Part shown: piece by piece, positions 32,061 to 43,400 of the stretch
How the letters are laid out: every line of letters begins with the position of its first letter
Numbering within the stretch: position 1 is the stretch's first letter
Source of the DNA: Dermanyssus gallinae
Lineage: Eukaryota; Arthropoda; Arachnida; Mesostigmata; Dermanyssidae
Reading direction: 5' to 3'
Assembly (NCBI GenBank): GCA_003439945.1
Contig: QVRM01002037.1
Location: 25,001 to 89,000 of the forward strand
DNA length: 64,000 nt
Program-made: the position numbers and the translations under genes
The notes under the pieces: model-generated
Told to the model about the DNA's origin: nothing
Seen by the model: only the letters and a program-made list of their open reading frames with translations
The model's database searches: none

Positions 32061-32690
32061 CAATCTGCCTCGATGTTGCTTTCTACTGAGGTGGTGGCTG
32101 GCTGGCCTCAATCGTGATATATCAAGCAAGTCTGGTGGCTTATCCTTGCCGGATATAACAAGCCTAGACATGCCTGTGCCGTAGCGTTTAAGTTTCTTTT
32201 TAGTAGTAGCTCTTTAAAGTAAAGTGATATTTTTTTTGAACGTGAAGTTTAATTTATTTTTTAAGTTCACAGCGCGACAAGATCAAAGTATTTTGTAATA
32301 TGCTATGAGCCTTCGCACATTTTGAAAGGCATTAATAAGGAACACTGCTAGACTAAACGTCTTCCAGAAAAACTGTCCAGAAAAAAAATGATGTTTTTTT
32401 TATTTTGATCACTCCTTTTTTACCTTACTCACTTATGACTTACATACACGTGTATATGCACACGGTATTTGCATATTAAACCAAATTTCGTGAACAGAAG
32501 GCGTTGCTGTCGCTGAAAATAGCAACCGATGGCGGAAATTACGCAGTTCTGTTGTTGGAATGTCTGGCTTATTGTTCTAAAGTCTTACCTATCTGTGTCT
32601 TAAAAACATTTCCGGAGCTTTTACTATGTCGAACTTTATGCCAAACATCACCGATTTGAGAGATCTCATTTGCTTTTAAAATTTGAAAAA
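32061..32690. other. No gene recognised
   Basis: AT-rich DNA without recognisable motifs. Confidence 0.5.
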
Positions 32691-32699
32691 AAATGTGAC

Positions 32700-33470
32700 C
32701 GAAGCGCTGAAGAATGTGCTTGTTGGCGCCTACGGCGAGCATGCTTTCCTCAGATCATAGTTGATCAGCGAGTTCGTGTAATCTACGTCCAACAAAGATT
32801 GCAATTCGGTGTCCTTAATTTTTTTTGACGGCTGAACTGCGTGCTTTCAGCCGCTAACTACTCAAAGTATGGTGTTTTGAACGTTTAAACTACTCAAAGC
32901 ACTATACTTTGAGTAGTTAAAACGTTCAACGATGGCAATTTCCAACTGAACGACGAAGCACGTGGCAAACCACCAAAAATGGAGGACGCCGAATTACAGA
33001 CTTTGTTGGACGTAGGTGAATAGCAAACATGGGACATAAATGGACCAACATGCTACATGTTTCTGAGCATAACCTTGCGAGAACACTTAGCAAACATTCC
33101 ACAGAGTATTCGGTCGATAATGCGGTTCCAGCACAATGGTGACGCAGCGCATAACGCCCTTCTGGTACGAAATTATCTGAATGAGACCTTCGCCAATCAC
33201 TGGATTGGTCATTGCAGTTCACAAGCATGGCCGCCGCGATTGCCCGATTTGTCCAGTCTTGACTCTTTCCTTTGGGGTCACCCTAAGGATCTAGTCTATT
33301 CAACTCCCGTTAAGTCTCCTATAGATCAGATCGGCAGAATAGTTACTGCTGGTAGAACCATTAGGGAGGCGCCTGGTATCTCTGGTATCTTTGAACGTGT
33401 GCAACGCGAGCTTTGCCATCGCTACCGAATGTGCTTATGGTCTTCGTTTGAGCAAAATCTGAAGTAAAAT
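32700..33470 (+). pseudogene. Mariner-superfamily transposase relic
   Basis: The 5' part reads NFQLNDEARGKPPKMED (32930-33000), like the end of a mariner helix-turn-helix region. The frame 33057-33467 has FQHNGDAAHNALLVRNYLNE, then HWIGHCSSQAWPPRLPDLSS and LDSFLWGHPKDLVYSTPV. This WPPRSPDLxPLDFFLWG type is a well-known Tc1/mariner-superfamily C-terminal signature. The second catalytic Asp lies in the FQHNGD box, while stops and a deletion remove the middle of the protein. Confidence 0.75.
32877..32929. repeat. Near-perfect inverted repeat inside the mariner relic
   Basis: TTGAACGTTTAAACTACTCAAAG (32877-32899, split by the line end) pairs with 32907-32929 across a 7-nt loop. A third, direct copy of the AACTACTCAAAG core lies at 32857-32868. 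Confidence 0.8.
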
Positions 33471-33723
33471 ATTTTTCTGTGCTCTAACAGGTTTGACAAG
33501 TGACTTAATTGACAAAAAATACTACACAGTAGATGCATGCATGCACTCACACCGGACGCGGCCATAGGGAGATTTGAGTTACTTTGCAACCACAGATGTC
33601 AGCTCTACTCAGTTTAGTACAAAAATGATTAACTTGAGATATACGTTCTTCTGGGCGTATTGGTTGCGCACGCGTAATAAAAAAAATGTAAATCTAAGCG
33701 TTAAATTCAAACATGCAAAAATA
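33471..33723. other. No gene recognised
   Basis: Probably the non-coding end of the mariner relic plus flank. No inverted repeat was found to confirm this. Confidence 0.4.
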
Positions 33724-33773
33724 AAATTATAATTTTATACAGGTTTATTTCACCAGAAATTGGTAGATGCTAC

Positions 33774-35180
33774 CTAAAATTCATATCGGCTAATAACATC
33801 TTTCACTACTGCATGCATTGAACCAGCTTCTATTTCCTTGCATTGCAGTATGTAGTATCGGTCAATATTACATGTGCCACAATATTTACATACACAATCT
33901 TCAATTTCAAAGCAATACCCTTTTAGACATATATATTGGTGGTAGCCATGCCAGGTAAGTCTGCAGAGTACCCGTCTGTTCACTTGCATTCCCTGCTTCC
34001 AACGGTCTGTCGTGAATGCAGGACCGTCAGTGAAATTCTCTATGGCAAAGCTCAAATTATGCTTTTCTCTGTATGCGCGATATTGCTTTACGACGAGTGG
34101 GCTAAAAACGTATTTGTCCAAGATAAGATCTTCCACAAAGCTTCGCTCTTGGCATAGTTCCATCGCCAAGGTTGTCGATGCGTTACGCGGCAGTCCGAGC
34201 ATATATTTCACAAAATTTGCTTTTATTTTGTCTATCTCCTTAATGTTGTCTAAGGTTAAGTTTGGTGCAATGGCCCGAAGGCAGTAAGTTATAATCGGAG
34301 CTATTTTTATCTTAAAAAGGTTCATTTCAGTCTTAATGTCAATTTGGGTAAGATCTCCGAGTAGCGTCATGGCCGATACTGTTTTTGCACGTTTGTTCTC
34401 TATGTGCTTTGTAAAAGATAGGCCAGGGGTCAATATTACTCCGAGATAGCTAAATGGACTTACTAATTCAATATTTTGGTTATTGACCCTGATGATGTGG
34501 TCAAGACTGGCGTATCGACCTCCTCGGGAAAATCGAAGAACTTTTGTCTTGGATATATTAATTGTCAGCTTATACTGTGCGCACCATTGGCTCATTTCAT
34601 TCAGGTAAAACTGTAGATGTGGTCTTGACTTGGCCATTATGATGAGATCGTCAGCGTAGAATACTTGCGGGGCTTTAGCATTTCGAAGTATTTGGCTTAA
34701 CCCTGTGACATAAAGGATGAATAAGAAAGGGCTTGCAGTGTCGCCTTGTGCTAGCCCAATTGTCTGTTTAACTTCTTGCGCAATACAGTGAGGCCCATTT
34801 CTGATTGTGATATAGTTCGCAGTGAGAATGCTTCTCATTAGGTTGAACATTTGACCTTTGATGCCAAAATGCTGTCGAATAATATCCAGAAGGCAGTCTC
34901 TAGGTACACTATCAAAAGCAGTTTTAAAGTCAACAAACGCTGCGTAGGTCATCTGTCCGTCGTTGGAACGTTCCCGCACGTGACGAAGGACTTCCCTGAG
35001 AGCTCGTTTAGTTGAGCGACCTTCCAAGAACCCATTCTGTTCCGTTGGTATTAGGTCTTTACATTTGCTGTATAGTCGAGTCACAATTAGTGAGGTTAAT
35101 ATTTTGTAGACTACGCTAGTTAATGCTATCCCGCGGTAGTTCGCTGGGTCTGTGGCGTCGCCTTTGTTTTTGTAAATTGG
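33774..35180 (-). pseudogene. Family A reverse transcriptase and C-terminal Cys/His domain
   Basis: A 436-codon frame (33774-35084), extended upstream in another frame by NKGDATDPANYRGIALTSVV. Numbering from the frame start: NGFLEGRSTKRALREV at about 17-32, FVDFKTAFDSVP at 50-61 (catalytic Asp 52 in block A), IGLAQGDTASPFLFILYV at 109-126, VFYADDLIIMA at 141-151 (catalytic Asp pair), INISKTKVLRFSRGG, and PFSYLGVILTPGLSF. The tail at 378-415 reads WHGYHQYICLKG then CVCKYCGTCNIDRYYILQC. The Cys/His tail is presumed to bind RNA or DNA. The frame is long and undamaged, but about 100 residues before it (RT blocks 0-1) are deleted compared with the 53-kb copy, so the protein is not functional as it stands. 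Confidence 0.9.
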
Positions 35181-35420
35181 TTGCAGGTAGCTTCGTGTTC
35201 ATTGTCAGGCAGTTGAACATCGTGGCTTAGTAGCGTTGTGAAATGCGAGACCCATTCTTCGTCGTTTATTAGTGGGTTTGCTACAGCACGTCTCCTCGGT
35301 AAGAGGATCCATGGTTTCTGGATGCTTTCTTTTACCTGTTGTGTGTGCTGCGCGGTCTCGTATTCATATTTCTTCCTCTGAATCATTCGTTTATACGTTT
35401 TCTTTAGATCAGCTAGGTTT
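35126..35420 (-). pseudogene. Family A endonuclease-RT linker
   Basis: This frame contains RKKYEYETAQHTQQVKESI, WILLPRRRAVANPLINDEEW and VSHFTTLLSHDVQLPDN. The 53.7-kb copy has a close match (LLLPRRPVPSNQLINDEEW). After LPDN the next about 100 residues of the 53-kb copy are missing here and the reading resumes at LQPIYKNKGD in another frame. That marks an internal deletion near 35195. Confidence 0.75.
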
Positions 35421-35522
35421 GCCAGCCCTGATAGGCTCCAATCGTTGTGGCAACAAATGTGCGTTTTGATGGTTTTGCACTCGTGATCGAACCACGGTTT
35501 GTGTCTCGTCGCAGTGTTCCTC

Positions 35523-36239
35523 TTATGTATATGATGCTGCAGATTGAATGGCCCACCGAAGTGAACGCTCGTAAAGGTCTGTGTCTACTTCGGTCGCATC
35601 TGGGAGTAGATATAAGGCTTGTTCTAGCTTGCTGAGACTTATCTTGCGGGCGAGGGAACTTCGTTTGTCACGGCCAGTTATCTTCGTATGCGCAAGGCTG
35701 AAGGTAACTTTGCAGTGCTTCCGCTCGGCTGAAACTGTCGTTTTATGGTCTTTTATATAAGTTCCCGGTTCACTAGAAGTACTCATAACACTTTTTCCAT
35801 TCCATGCTATAAATGTAGCGTCGAAATAATTACCTTCTATTTGCAAGCCCATTTCCCGTACTCCCTCGATAAAAGCTGTCGCTCGTAAGTCATCTTTAGC
35901 GAGGTTACAATTCATGTCCCCTGCTATGATAGTGTGTTTATAATTGTCTGTGCATAGCATCAGGGACTCTCCTATATCAAGTAAAATGTCTGTCACGTTG
36001 CGGTCAGGTGGGCTGTACATACATATTAAATAAAAGTCCCTTATTTCAACAACAAGTAGTCTAGCCGTGGATCTAAGTAGTCTAGACCATTCGGTCGTGC
36101 GTACAGCGACCCCCATTTCGGATCGTCCTCTACCGGGGGCCTTTATAGCTTCACCATGGTAGATCTTGTGTTTGTGTAGCACAATAGCTGCTGTGTTTGT
36201 TACAAATGTTTCGGTAAGAAACATTATGTCATATTGTTC
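35523..36239 (-). pseudogene. Family A APE-type endonuclease, N-terminally truncated
   Basis: The frame reads MFLTETFVTNTAAIVLHKHK, RGRSEMGVAVRTTEW, LICMYSPPDRNVTDIL and HTIIAGDMNCNLAKDDL. TETF and GDMN are the Glu and Asp/Asn motif positions of apurinic-like endonucleases (GDxN). The extreme N terminus is missing because the element is truncated at 36239. This domain identifies family A as an APE-type LINE. It nicks DNA at insertion. Insertions in this window have 12-13 bp duplications with no shared target sequence. Confidence 0.85.
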
Positions 36240-36252
36240 AAATTATAATTTT

Positions 36253-36920
36253 GCAAACTCGTTTTATTATCACAATATTTCTTGCGCTAGCTAAGGCTGG
36301 TATTGTAAACTAAAATGTAGATTTTTTCCCGAATGCGCCGGTATGCGGTATAAATCGGTTTTTCAATTGAGAAATGCGTTCTCTCACAGTCGTGCATTTT
36401 GTGAACGTATGTCAGGACAGCCACCCATAAAATTACAATAAAAAAATAATTAAGAAAATTATCTCACTCCTATACGAAGCATTTCCGCTCCTTCTTTCCA
36501 TTAGCAAAAATGGTTTTCTCACCGAGCTTGACCATACCCCAGCGTTTTGGCCGACAAAATCACAAAATGTAGACATCCTTATATATATATTTATATATAT
36601 ATAAAAGGACCTGTTTTTGTTTTTATCGGTTTATCGGCCACAATTAATGTAAGTTATTCTGTTGGTGATGACTTTCTTCTGTAAGTCTCGTACTTAGACA
36701 TCTTTAATTTTTGATGCAATATGCCATTGTTACAATCGTCAAAATTAGATTTAGCATGGGGAAGAATATCGGTCGTTCCGTGAAGAAAGCATTGCCAAGC
36801 GCAATGGTGCCGAGAAAAATGGTCTAGTACTTCTCCCACCAGTTTTCTGTAATTGGCAAGCCACGCAAGGGATCCTCACATACGCTTTCCAAAATAAACG
36901 ACTTACAAAAGAAAATATAT
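36253..36920. other. No gene recognised; possible foldback scrap and TA palindrome
   Basis: 36460-36545 (CTCCTTCTTTCCATTAGCAA...TTCTCACCGAGCTTGACC) resembles the right arm end of the 25.4-kb foldback element. A TA-rich palindrome bounded by CCTT/AAGG lies at 36572-36608. Confidence 0.4.
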
Positions 36921-36924
36921 ATTT

Positions 36925-37345
36925 ATATATATCGAGCCGGAGACGCCAGTATGGTATCATTAGTCTTATAGTCATAAATATAACTGATTGTGACGATCAG
37001 ACTAATAATACCATATTTCCGTTCCCACTTTCGAATAGCACATTTGGCAGGAGAGTGTAGCATACCGTTCTTAGTGCACCACCAGGCGACGCTATCAACA
37101 GCAGGGTACAGGACAATTTGAGACTCTCTAGAGTAAAATTTTGGGCAGTAGAGCTTTAAGTTGTCAGAATGTTCAAGGTAGTTGACATTCCGTGAAAGGT
37201 ATTTATCTTTTAGGATCAAGACAAAAAAATTGTGTATAATGTCGGCGTTAAGAACCGCCCTATAGTATACTCCAGATAACACAGGATACAGCCTACTAAA
37301 GTCGGCATATCTGCCCATAGCTGAAAGTGGCAATCGCTTTGACAC
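36925..37345 (-). pseudogene. RT fragment of a CR1/Jockey-type LINE
   Basis: The frame reads DYRAVLNADII-like residues, then LEHSDNLKLYCPKFYSRES, then AVDSVAWWCTKNGMLHSPAK followed by CAI. This is the region around a YADD box (here HSDN) and the downstream WC..N...L...KC block of CR1/Jockey-type RTs. It is a short isolated piece with no flanking domains. Confidence 0.6.
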
Positions 37346-38003
37346 TTGAAAACCTAAGAGTGAATGAAAATAAGGGGCAGTATCGTATCATCGATATAGT
37401 TAAATCGTGAGTTGGTTGTATTTACAATATAATCTGTCTCCTATTAAATTGATTTGCTACCAAGCCATACATACCTCCAAAAAGGGAACATTGCAGCTCT
37501 TATACGTCGTTCCGTTCTTTTTAAGCTATCTGGGCCATTTATTGCATACGCTTGCATTTATTAGATGCAAACCATTCCTATAGGCTGGACACGCTTATGT
37601 GTTTGCCGAGTAGTTTTTCATAATACACATGTGTGCATTTACTATTTGCAGCAACACTGTATTTCTCTCTGGCTGTAGGGCAGAAGGAAGTGGGCCAGTG
37701 GCTCGGCAACAGTGACCACATGAACAATTGTTTTTTATCAAATCAGTTAGGCTAAATCCGGATCTTATCAATGGCCCGTTTGCGTTGCGTATGGTTAGGT
37801 AGACACACACAAGATCTCTTAGCCTGCTTCATTACTGAGCGCAGGTTCTTAGAAGGGAATGATGTCACATCATGAACGAAACACTTTTCATTTATGAAAT
37901 ATTTGTTCATATACCTCTTTGTGCGAACGTTAATGTTACCGTATATAACGCTGCAGAACGCCATTTAAACATTTTCTCTAGTCATTTGAAATGTACTACT
38001 GAT
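37346..38003. other. No gene recognised
   Basis: AT-rich DNA without motifs. Confidence 0.5.
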
Positions 38004-38070
38004 CTCTATACATTTGAAAGAACCTCATTTGATCTAAAATCTCTATACATTTGAAAGAACTTTATTTGAC
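38004..38070. repeat. Two-copy tandem duplication of about 37 bp
   Basis: CTCTATACATTTGAAAGAAC occurs at 38004 and again at 38041, each followed by a similar T-rich stretch (CTCATTTGAT / TTTATTTGAC). Confidence 0.85.
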
Positions 38071-38087
38071 GCTAGTATGCTGCACAA

Positions 38088-38276
38088 GTCGAGCCCGGTG
38101 GCATAGTGAGTGCATTTGCCTGCGCCTCACGACCGGAGGAGACATAGGTGCGCGGGTTCGAGCACCACCGTTGCACATTTGTATTTATGGAGCTCCGTCT
38201 ATTAAGAGCAAGGCGAAAAGCAGTCCCGTGGACGTTCAATCTTGGTTGGGGGTCAGCCCGAAAAGTAATTTTATTA
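38088..38276 (+). repeat. tRNA-derived SINE copy
   Basis: A plus-strand copy starting GTCGAGCCCGGTGGCATAG, with GGGTTCGAGCACC at the B-box position and the TTTGTATTTATGG block. The 3' end GGTTGGGGGTCAGCC (38244-38258) still folds with one G-U pair. It is followed by 18 nt, CGAAAAGTAATTTTATTA. No clear target duplication. Confidence 0.85.
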
Positions 38277-39800
38277 TGCTGGTCGAAGCCTTCACGTTTT
38301 ATTACTAGGCGTTTTAGTCTATGTCGTTAGCTGTTGTTGTGTGCCAGTGCTACCGCAGTACTTTTATTTGTAGAGCCATTTTGCCCCCGATTAAAGCTTA
38401 ATTATGTGTATATCATAGCCTGACGACTTGTAATTCTTGCATGTATTGAAAACTTTTTCATAAAATATCCAAAAGAAAATCTATTCATCGTTGCTATATC
38501 CTACGAGGGCAGTATTAACTAGACGAGCTCTCTTTTTCTGCTTTTGTTGTCTGACATAAGTCTGCAGTATAAACCTGTGTTTATTTACACAGTGCACAGT
38601 CTTTTATGTATATTATAATATGATAGCCAGGCCGTCATACTCCAGTATCACGTACGCACACTTAACCACGTTGGGAAATAATAAAAATGAACACAAGATC
38701 AAACGCAGAAGAAGAAGAGGAGAATATTACAAACGCTGAGGAAACCTTTGAAGCACGGAATCAAACATTTTATTTAGTTCGATTGCATATCCATTTATCT
38801 TTAGCCAACCGTAATATAGCCTTATATTACGAGCTATATTGGAAGAACGAAGAAGGATCCCAGTAAAGTGCCGTCACATTAGCACTCTTTTGTGTACGAG
38901 TGGCCTTAATTTGCTATTGACGCCGCTGAACTTCCGCGATTCAAGTTTAATACGACCGTGTGACTTTGTACCACATTCGAATATACGCCAGCTTTGCGCG
39001 CGTGTAATATGCTCACTTTATTGAGAACGACTTGCATATTGTAGACGTAAAAACCGCTTTGGCACAACTTGCGCGTTTTATTCGTACCACGTTAAGACGC
39101 ATCATTCACACGAAAAGAAGGCAACCGAAGGTGTAAAATAGACGCTCAGCGCAACGAGTCTGTCGTTACTATAATAGCTTCAGATCTGATCTTTCCGTTT
39201 ATGTACAGTGGAACGCCTCGAAACACATCGGTAGCCCCCTGCACGTGAACCAGCTCGACAGTTGTTAGTCTGCTGCGTGACTCATCCCTATTCATATAGT
39301 ATACCTGTATGGCGACCTCGACCAGTGATTTCGACTAGTACTGTCTGCTGCATCGTTTTTATTCTAAAAAAACTATAATTATGAATAAAAATTACATATA
39401 ACTATGTATATAGTATATATATATATATCCTTTTATATATTATATCCTTTTTATAGTATCGTCTGCGAATACAAGATGAGTCACTATCACGAGGACGCCA
39501 CATGAACTATCTAATGAGCTAACAAGTTACCTAGTGAGTCATATGGGTCTACCCGTTATCTTAAATCTATTTATCAACAACTCATTTCTCATAATCATAC
39601 CGCCTCCATCATCATCATTATCATTATTATCGGCAGCAGAACACTGAGATAAATTTTAAGTCTACTATCGATACACTATGCCGCGTACATCGCAACACCG
39701 AGATCCTTGGTGGACGCTTAGTGTTACATACTACGCTACATAGAGCTGGTAACTCTATGCGAGCTCTTAGATTTTAAACATCAGATAAATGACATTTAAC
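38277..39800. other. No gene recognised
   Basis: AT-rich DNA with a (TA)n-rich stretch at 39405-39450. It lies downstream of the Mpv17-family gene, so part of it could be that gene's 3' UTR. I could not place the poly(A) site. Confidence 0.4.
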
Positions 39801-39817
39801 AACAACATTCACATAAA

Positions 39818-39895
39818 GCAGAAGAAGAAGAAGAAGAAGAAGAAGAAAAAGAAGACAAAAAGAAAAAAAAACAAAAACAACAACAATAAGTATAA
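39818..39895. repeat. (AAG)n / A-rich microsatellite
   Basis: AAG triplets decaying into A-rich and AAC/AAT sequence. The Lys- and Asn-rich open frame here is an artefact of the repeat. Confidence 0.85.
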
Positions 39896-40149
39896 TAAGA
39901 AAAATAACATCGACCATAAATGTATATCATCATTGAGAGCGAATCAAAAAGTCAGCAATAACACGAGCACTGTCATACGTCGCCACAGTGGTAAGCTGAT
40001 CTGTCATTGTTGCTGCTGTTCTTATGGTTGTTGTTGTTGTTGCTGCAACAACAACAACAACAACCGTTAGCCGTTTGTTATCGGGCATCGTCATTTCGAG
40101 TAGTGTCGACGTTTCCATTCTCGGCAGCCACACCACTATCACCGCGTCG

Positions 40150-40475
40150 TCATAGAGCCGCCGCCGCTGCTGCTGCTGCACTATGGTGATGCTTGACGGC
40201 GCTCGTCGCGCTTCCTGGCGTGCCTACATTCGTCACGTCGACGACTACAGACGCCGCCGCTGCCGCTGCGACCGCTGGATTCGCGACCGGCACGCGGTCT
40301 TGGTTGGCCTTCCAGGCTAGATAGACGTTCCAGAACAGCGCGACGCCGCTCGCAAACAGCACGCGGAACTGAAGCGGGACAAAGTTGAAGTTGACCGCCT
40401 GCGTCGCCGGCCACACCATCCAGTTCGTCATCAGAATCGGCAGCGTGTCCCGTCGAACTGTCTCCGTAATGTCGG
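40150..40475 (-). CDS. Mpv17-family exon 3
   Basis: The acceptor is TTGACGCAG with a pyrimidine-rich tract upstream. Translation ADITETVRRDTLPILMTNW then MVWPATQAVNFNFVPLQFR and FWNVYLAWKANQ holds the most conserved C-terminal part of the family. After it come an Ala-rich segment, VVVDVTNVGTPGSATSAVK, three His and a second Ala run encoded by GCN triplets. The 3' flank is microsatellite-rich. Confidence 0.92.
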
Positions 40476-43400
40476 CTGCGTCAACGCAACAACATAGGTG
40501 GATGGATGGGCAAAGGGGACAACAACAAAGGTTAACGTCAGGGCATTGTTCATTCAGCAACATCGATGTACATGTTTACATCTATATATATATATATATA
40601 TACAACGTGTGGCGGTATGAGGTACACTCCATTTAGGGCATGGTAGAAACGTCCTATTTAGGAGTGAAAGTAAGCGTATTAATTTTTGCTATGTCGATGT
40701 GGCCAGCCGGATTTTACGTCACAAAAAGTGCTACTGCTAGTTAACGAAAAACCGCCATGTTCAGACAAAAAATCTGCTTTATTTTAAAACACACCCAACG
40801 CTAGTGAGAAGCGAAATAGTCGCGTTGACGTTTCACGTTAAAAAATGCTGTTATCCTCATAAATCAATCAACAAATTCAAGCGCAACTCATGGGGATCAT
40901 TTTGGTATCGTAAGCCGATCTCCCCTGCCCCTCGATGTTGTACTCCCATGGCTAACGGATGAGGGACGTTAGTGGCCGCTAGATACAAACCGTATACCAG
41001 CCAGTAACATTTTTTCTATGTTAACACGGGAGTCCGATATCAAGGGGAGGGGGAAAACAGCTTACCGTAATCACATGCAATATCACACCACCATTAATAT
41101 GGTACGAGTGATTTTTGTAAGGTAGCCATTATTGCGGTGTTTAATAGTAATAATAATGAATACTCCAATTTTAAGGTATTGAACGACAACGTTCGAAAAT
41201 TGAATATCCTAAGACCCCTATTTCCAATCGCAACCTATTCGGACTCTAATTTTCAGCGTTTAATAGTGATAATAATTAATAGTCGTTCTCAAGTTGTATA
41301 ACGAGAAAGTTCGAAAAATGTATATCCCAATATTTCCAATCGTAATGTGGTTATTAGTCGTCCGGTAGCCAGCATGAGCAATACGACGAATCAATCGAAT
41401 CACGTTGGCCACCGGATCACCGTGAGTACGACGAATCAAACAAATCATAATTTTCCTCCGGGTACGCAGACGTGTTTAGTTTGCCATCGTCCTTTTGCAA
41501 TCGGCTACTTTGACGGTCAAATATTTGGGCCTAACCCTGCATGAGACCTTAAAATGGCAGTGTTATCTGGCTATCCTAGCACTTGAGCACTATTCTATAA
41601 TTGCGTCGTTGCGTCGTACACCCTAGGCGATGAAACATCCCAATTAAATACTAGTGGTTCCAGGAGATCGCAGTAAAACGCAAAACATTCTGCAAAGCGA
41701 GGTGTGCTCTCAAACGGAAATACCGAGACGAAGACGCGCACTCAAGCACTGCTAGCTTATAGGAGAAACCGGGCATTACTCAAACAAGCCACAGCCGACA
41801 GCAAGACTTGGGGCTGGAGGAAGATCGTCAACAAGGTCGACGACGACCCTTGGGGAAACCGAACAATATATTCAGGGGCAAAAGAAAAAAACGGTTGAAG
41901 CCCCTGGATCAGACAGGGTCCCCCTCGAAGCAGTGACACTTCTTTTCATAGAGCACCCCGAAATAGTGGCGGACACATTTAAGATCCTGCTCAAAAGCGG
42001 CACTGTTCCGCTATCTTGGAAGCGAGTCGAGGTCCTCCTTATCGCCAAGGGAAACGGGGGATATCGGCCGATATGCATACTGAGCGCGCAAAGCAACACG
42101 GCCTACTATGGGGCACACGTTACGGCTTTCGTAAAAACCTATCTGTAATACTGCAATACATCGCGTAGCAAGAAGGCGCATCTGCTACGCAGCTCCACCA
42201 TACAGGCAAGGCAGCTCCGCCTAGTTCGCTCTTCTAGACTTTGAGAACGCCTTTAACAGCTTGCCATGGAAGACCATTTTGGACACGCTGACACAAAAAA
42301 GTCTCGTATCTGGTAAAGGTTCTTTCTTACTACCTCAAGGCACGAACAGCTGTCAACCATCAGGTCAGCTTTCCAATGATAGCCGGGGTTCCACAGGATT
42401 TATATCTGGCCAGCTTTTCTAAAACTTGGTTTATTTATTTATTTTTTTTACGTCCTCCGACGGACAGGACTTCCCCAAGGAGGAGACGCAGTGGCCTATG
42501 CCGACGACCTCGGAATAGTCATACAGGTTAAAACTGCCGACAAGCTTGAACTGATCATGGACAAAGCTGCACACCGATCTGTACACGTCAGAGTGAATGA
42601 ACGCAGTGGAGCTTTCCGTTCACTTTACAGCTCGATGGCCAGAGCATTTAAATCTTAAAGAAAGCCTACCTCGGGTTCACGTTGAACACAATAATAAATG
42701 GCCTCCGCCACATAAAAAGTCAACGACAAACGCAGCCAGGGCAGTGTGTGTAATAGCAAAGATCCTGCCGAACGTCCATGGCCCCCGGGCCCGCACAAGG
42801 ACACTGCTGATGACAATTGCGAAATCAATAGCATTATTCGGAACGCTTGCTTGAGTAAGGGCGACTCTCAACTCGAAAAAAATGGACCCAGAGGGTATCA
42901 GCCCTATCATAGATCCTAATTTAGAGATGCCGCACAGTCAGCACGAATGCTGCTCTTATACTGACAGGATCGATCTCCTGGGATCCCATGGCACTTAAAA
43001 GGAAGCGATTATATGACTTAGGTGCTCCCACGCAGACGAAAAGTAACCAGAAGAGGCAGGTCACAATTGAAACATGGCAGACTGAGTGGGAGGCCATCTC
43101 CTCGGGGATTCTGGAGGATCTCTGCGCGGACTGCTGCCAGATATTAAGGCATGGACAGAGAGGCCAGGATGTGACCTTACCTATCACCTCACAGGATACG
43201 GGAACTTCCACTTGCATTTCTTCCGAATTGGAAAGGCTACGTCGGCAACATGCGTGTTCTGCCCAGAGGCGCATGAGGACACTTTAAGTCATAGACTGCT
43301 ATAATGCTCGGCCTGGAAACCTGCGCGGTTAACGGCAAGCAGACTCGTCCGAGAGCAAAGGGCCAGATATGAAGTCCCACGCCACAAAGTCAGCGATCCA

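Larger units (their letters stand above)
33737..36239 (-). mobile_element. Family A LINE, 2.5-kb copy with 13-bp TSD
   Basis: It is bounded by AAATTATAATTTT at 33724-33736 and 36240-36252. It holds part of the APE endonuclease, the linker, the RT and the C-terminal Cys/His block, and so is the reference copy of the family in this window. It is 5' truncated inside the endonuclease. The 3' end has ACCAATTTCTGGT (33752-33764) followed by GAAATAAACCTGTATAAA, the last three A being shared with the duplication. No poly(A) tail. Confidence 0.9.
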
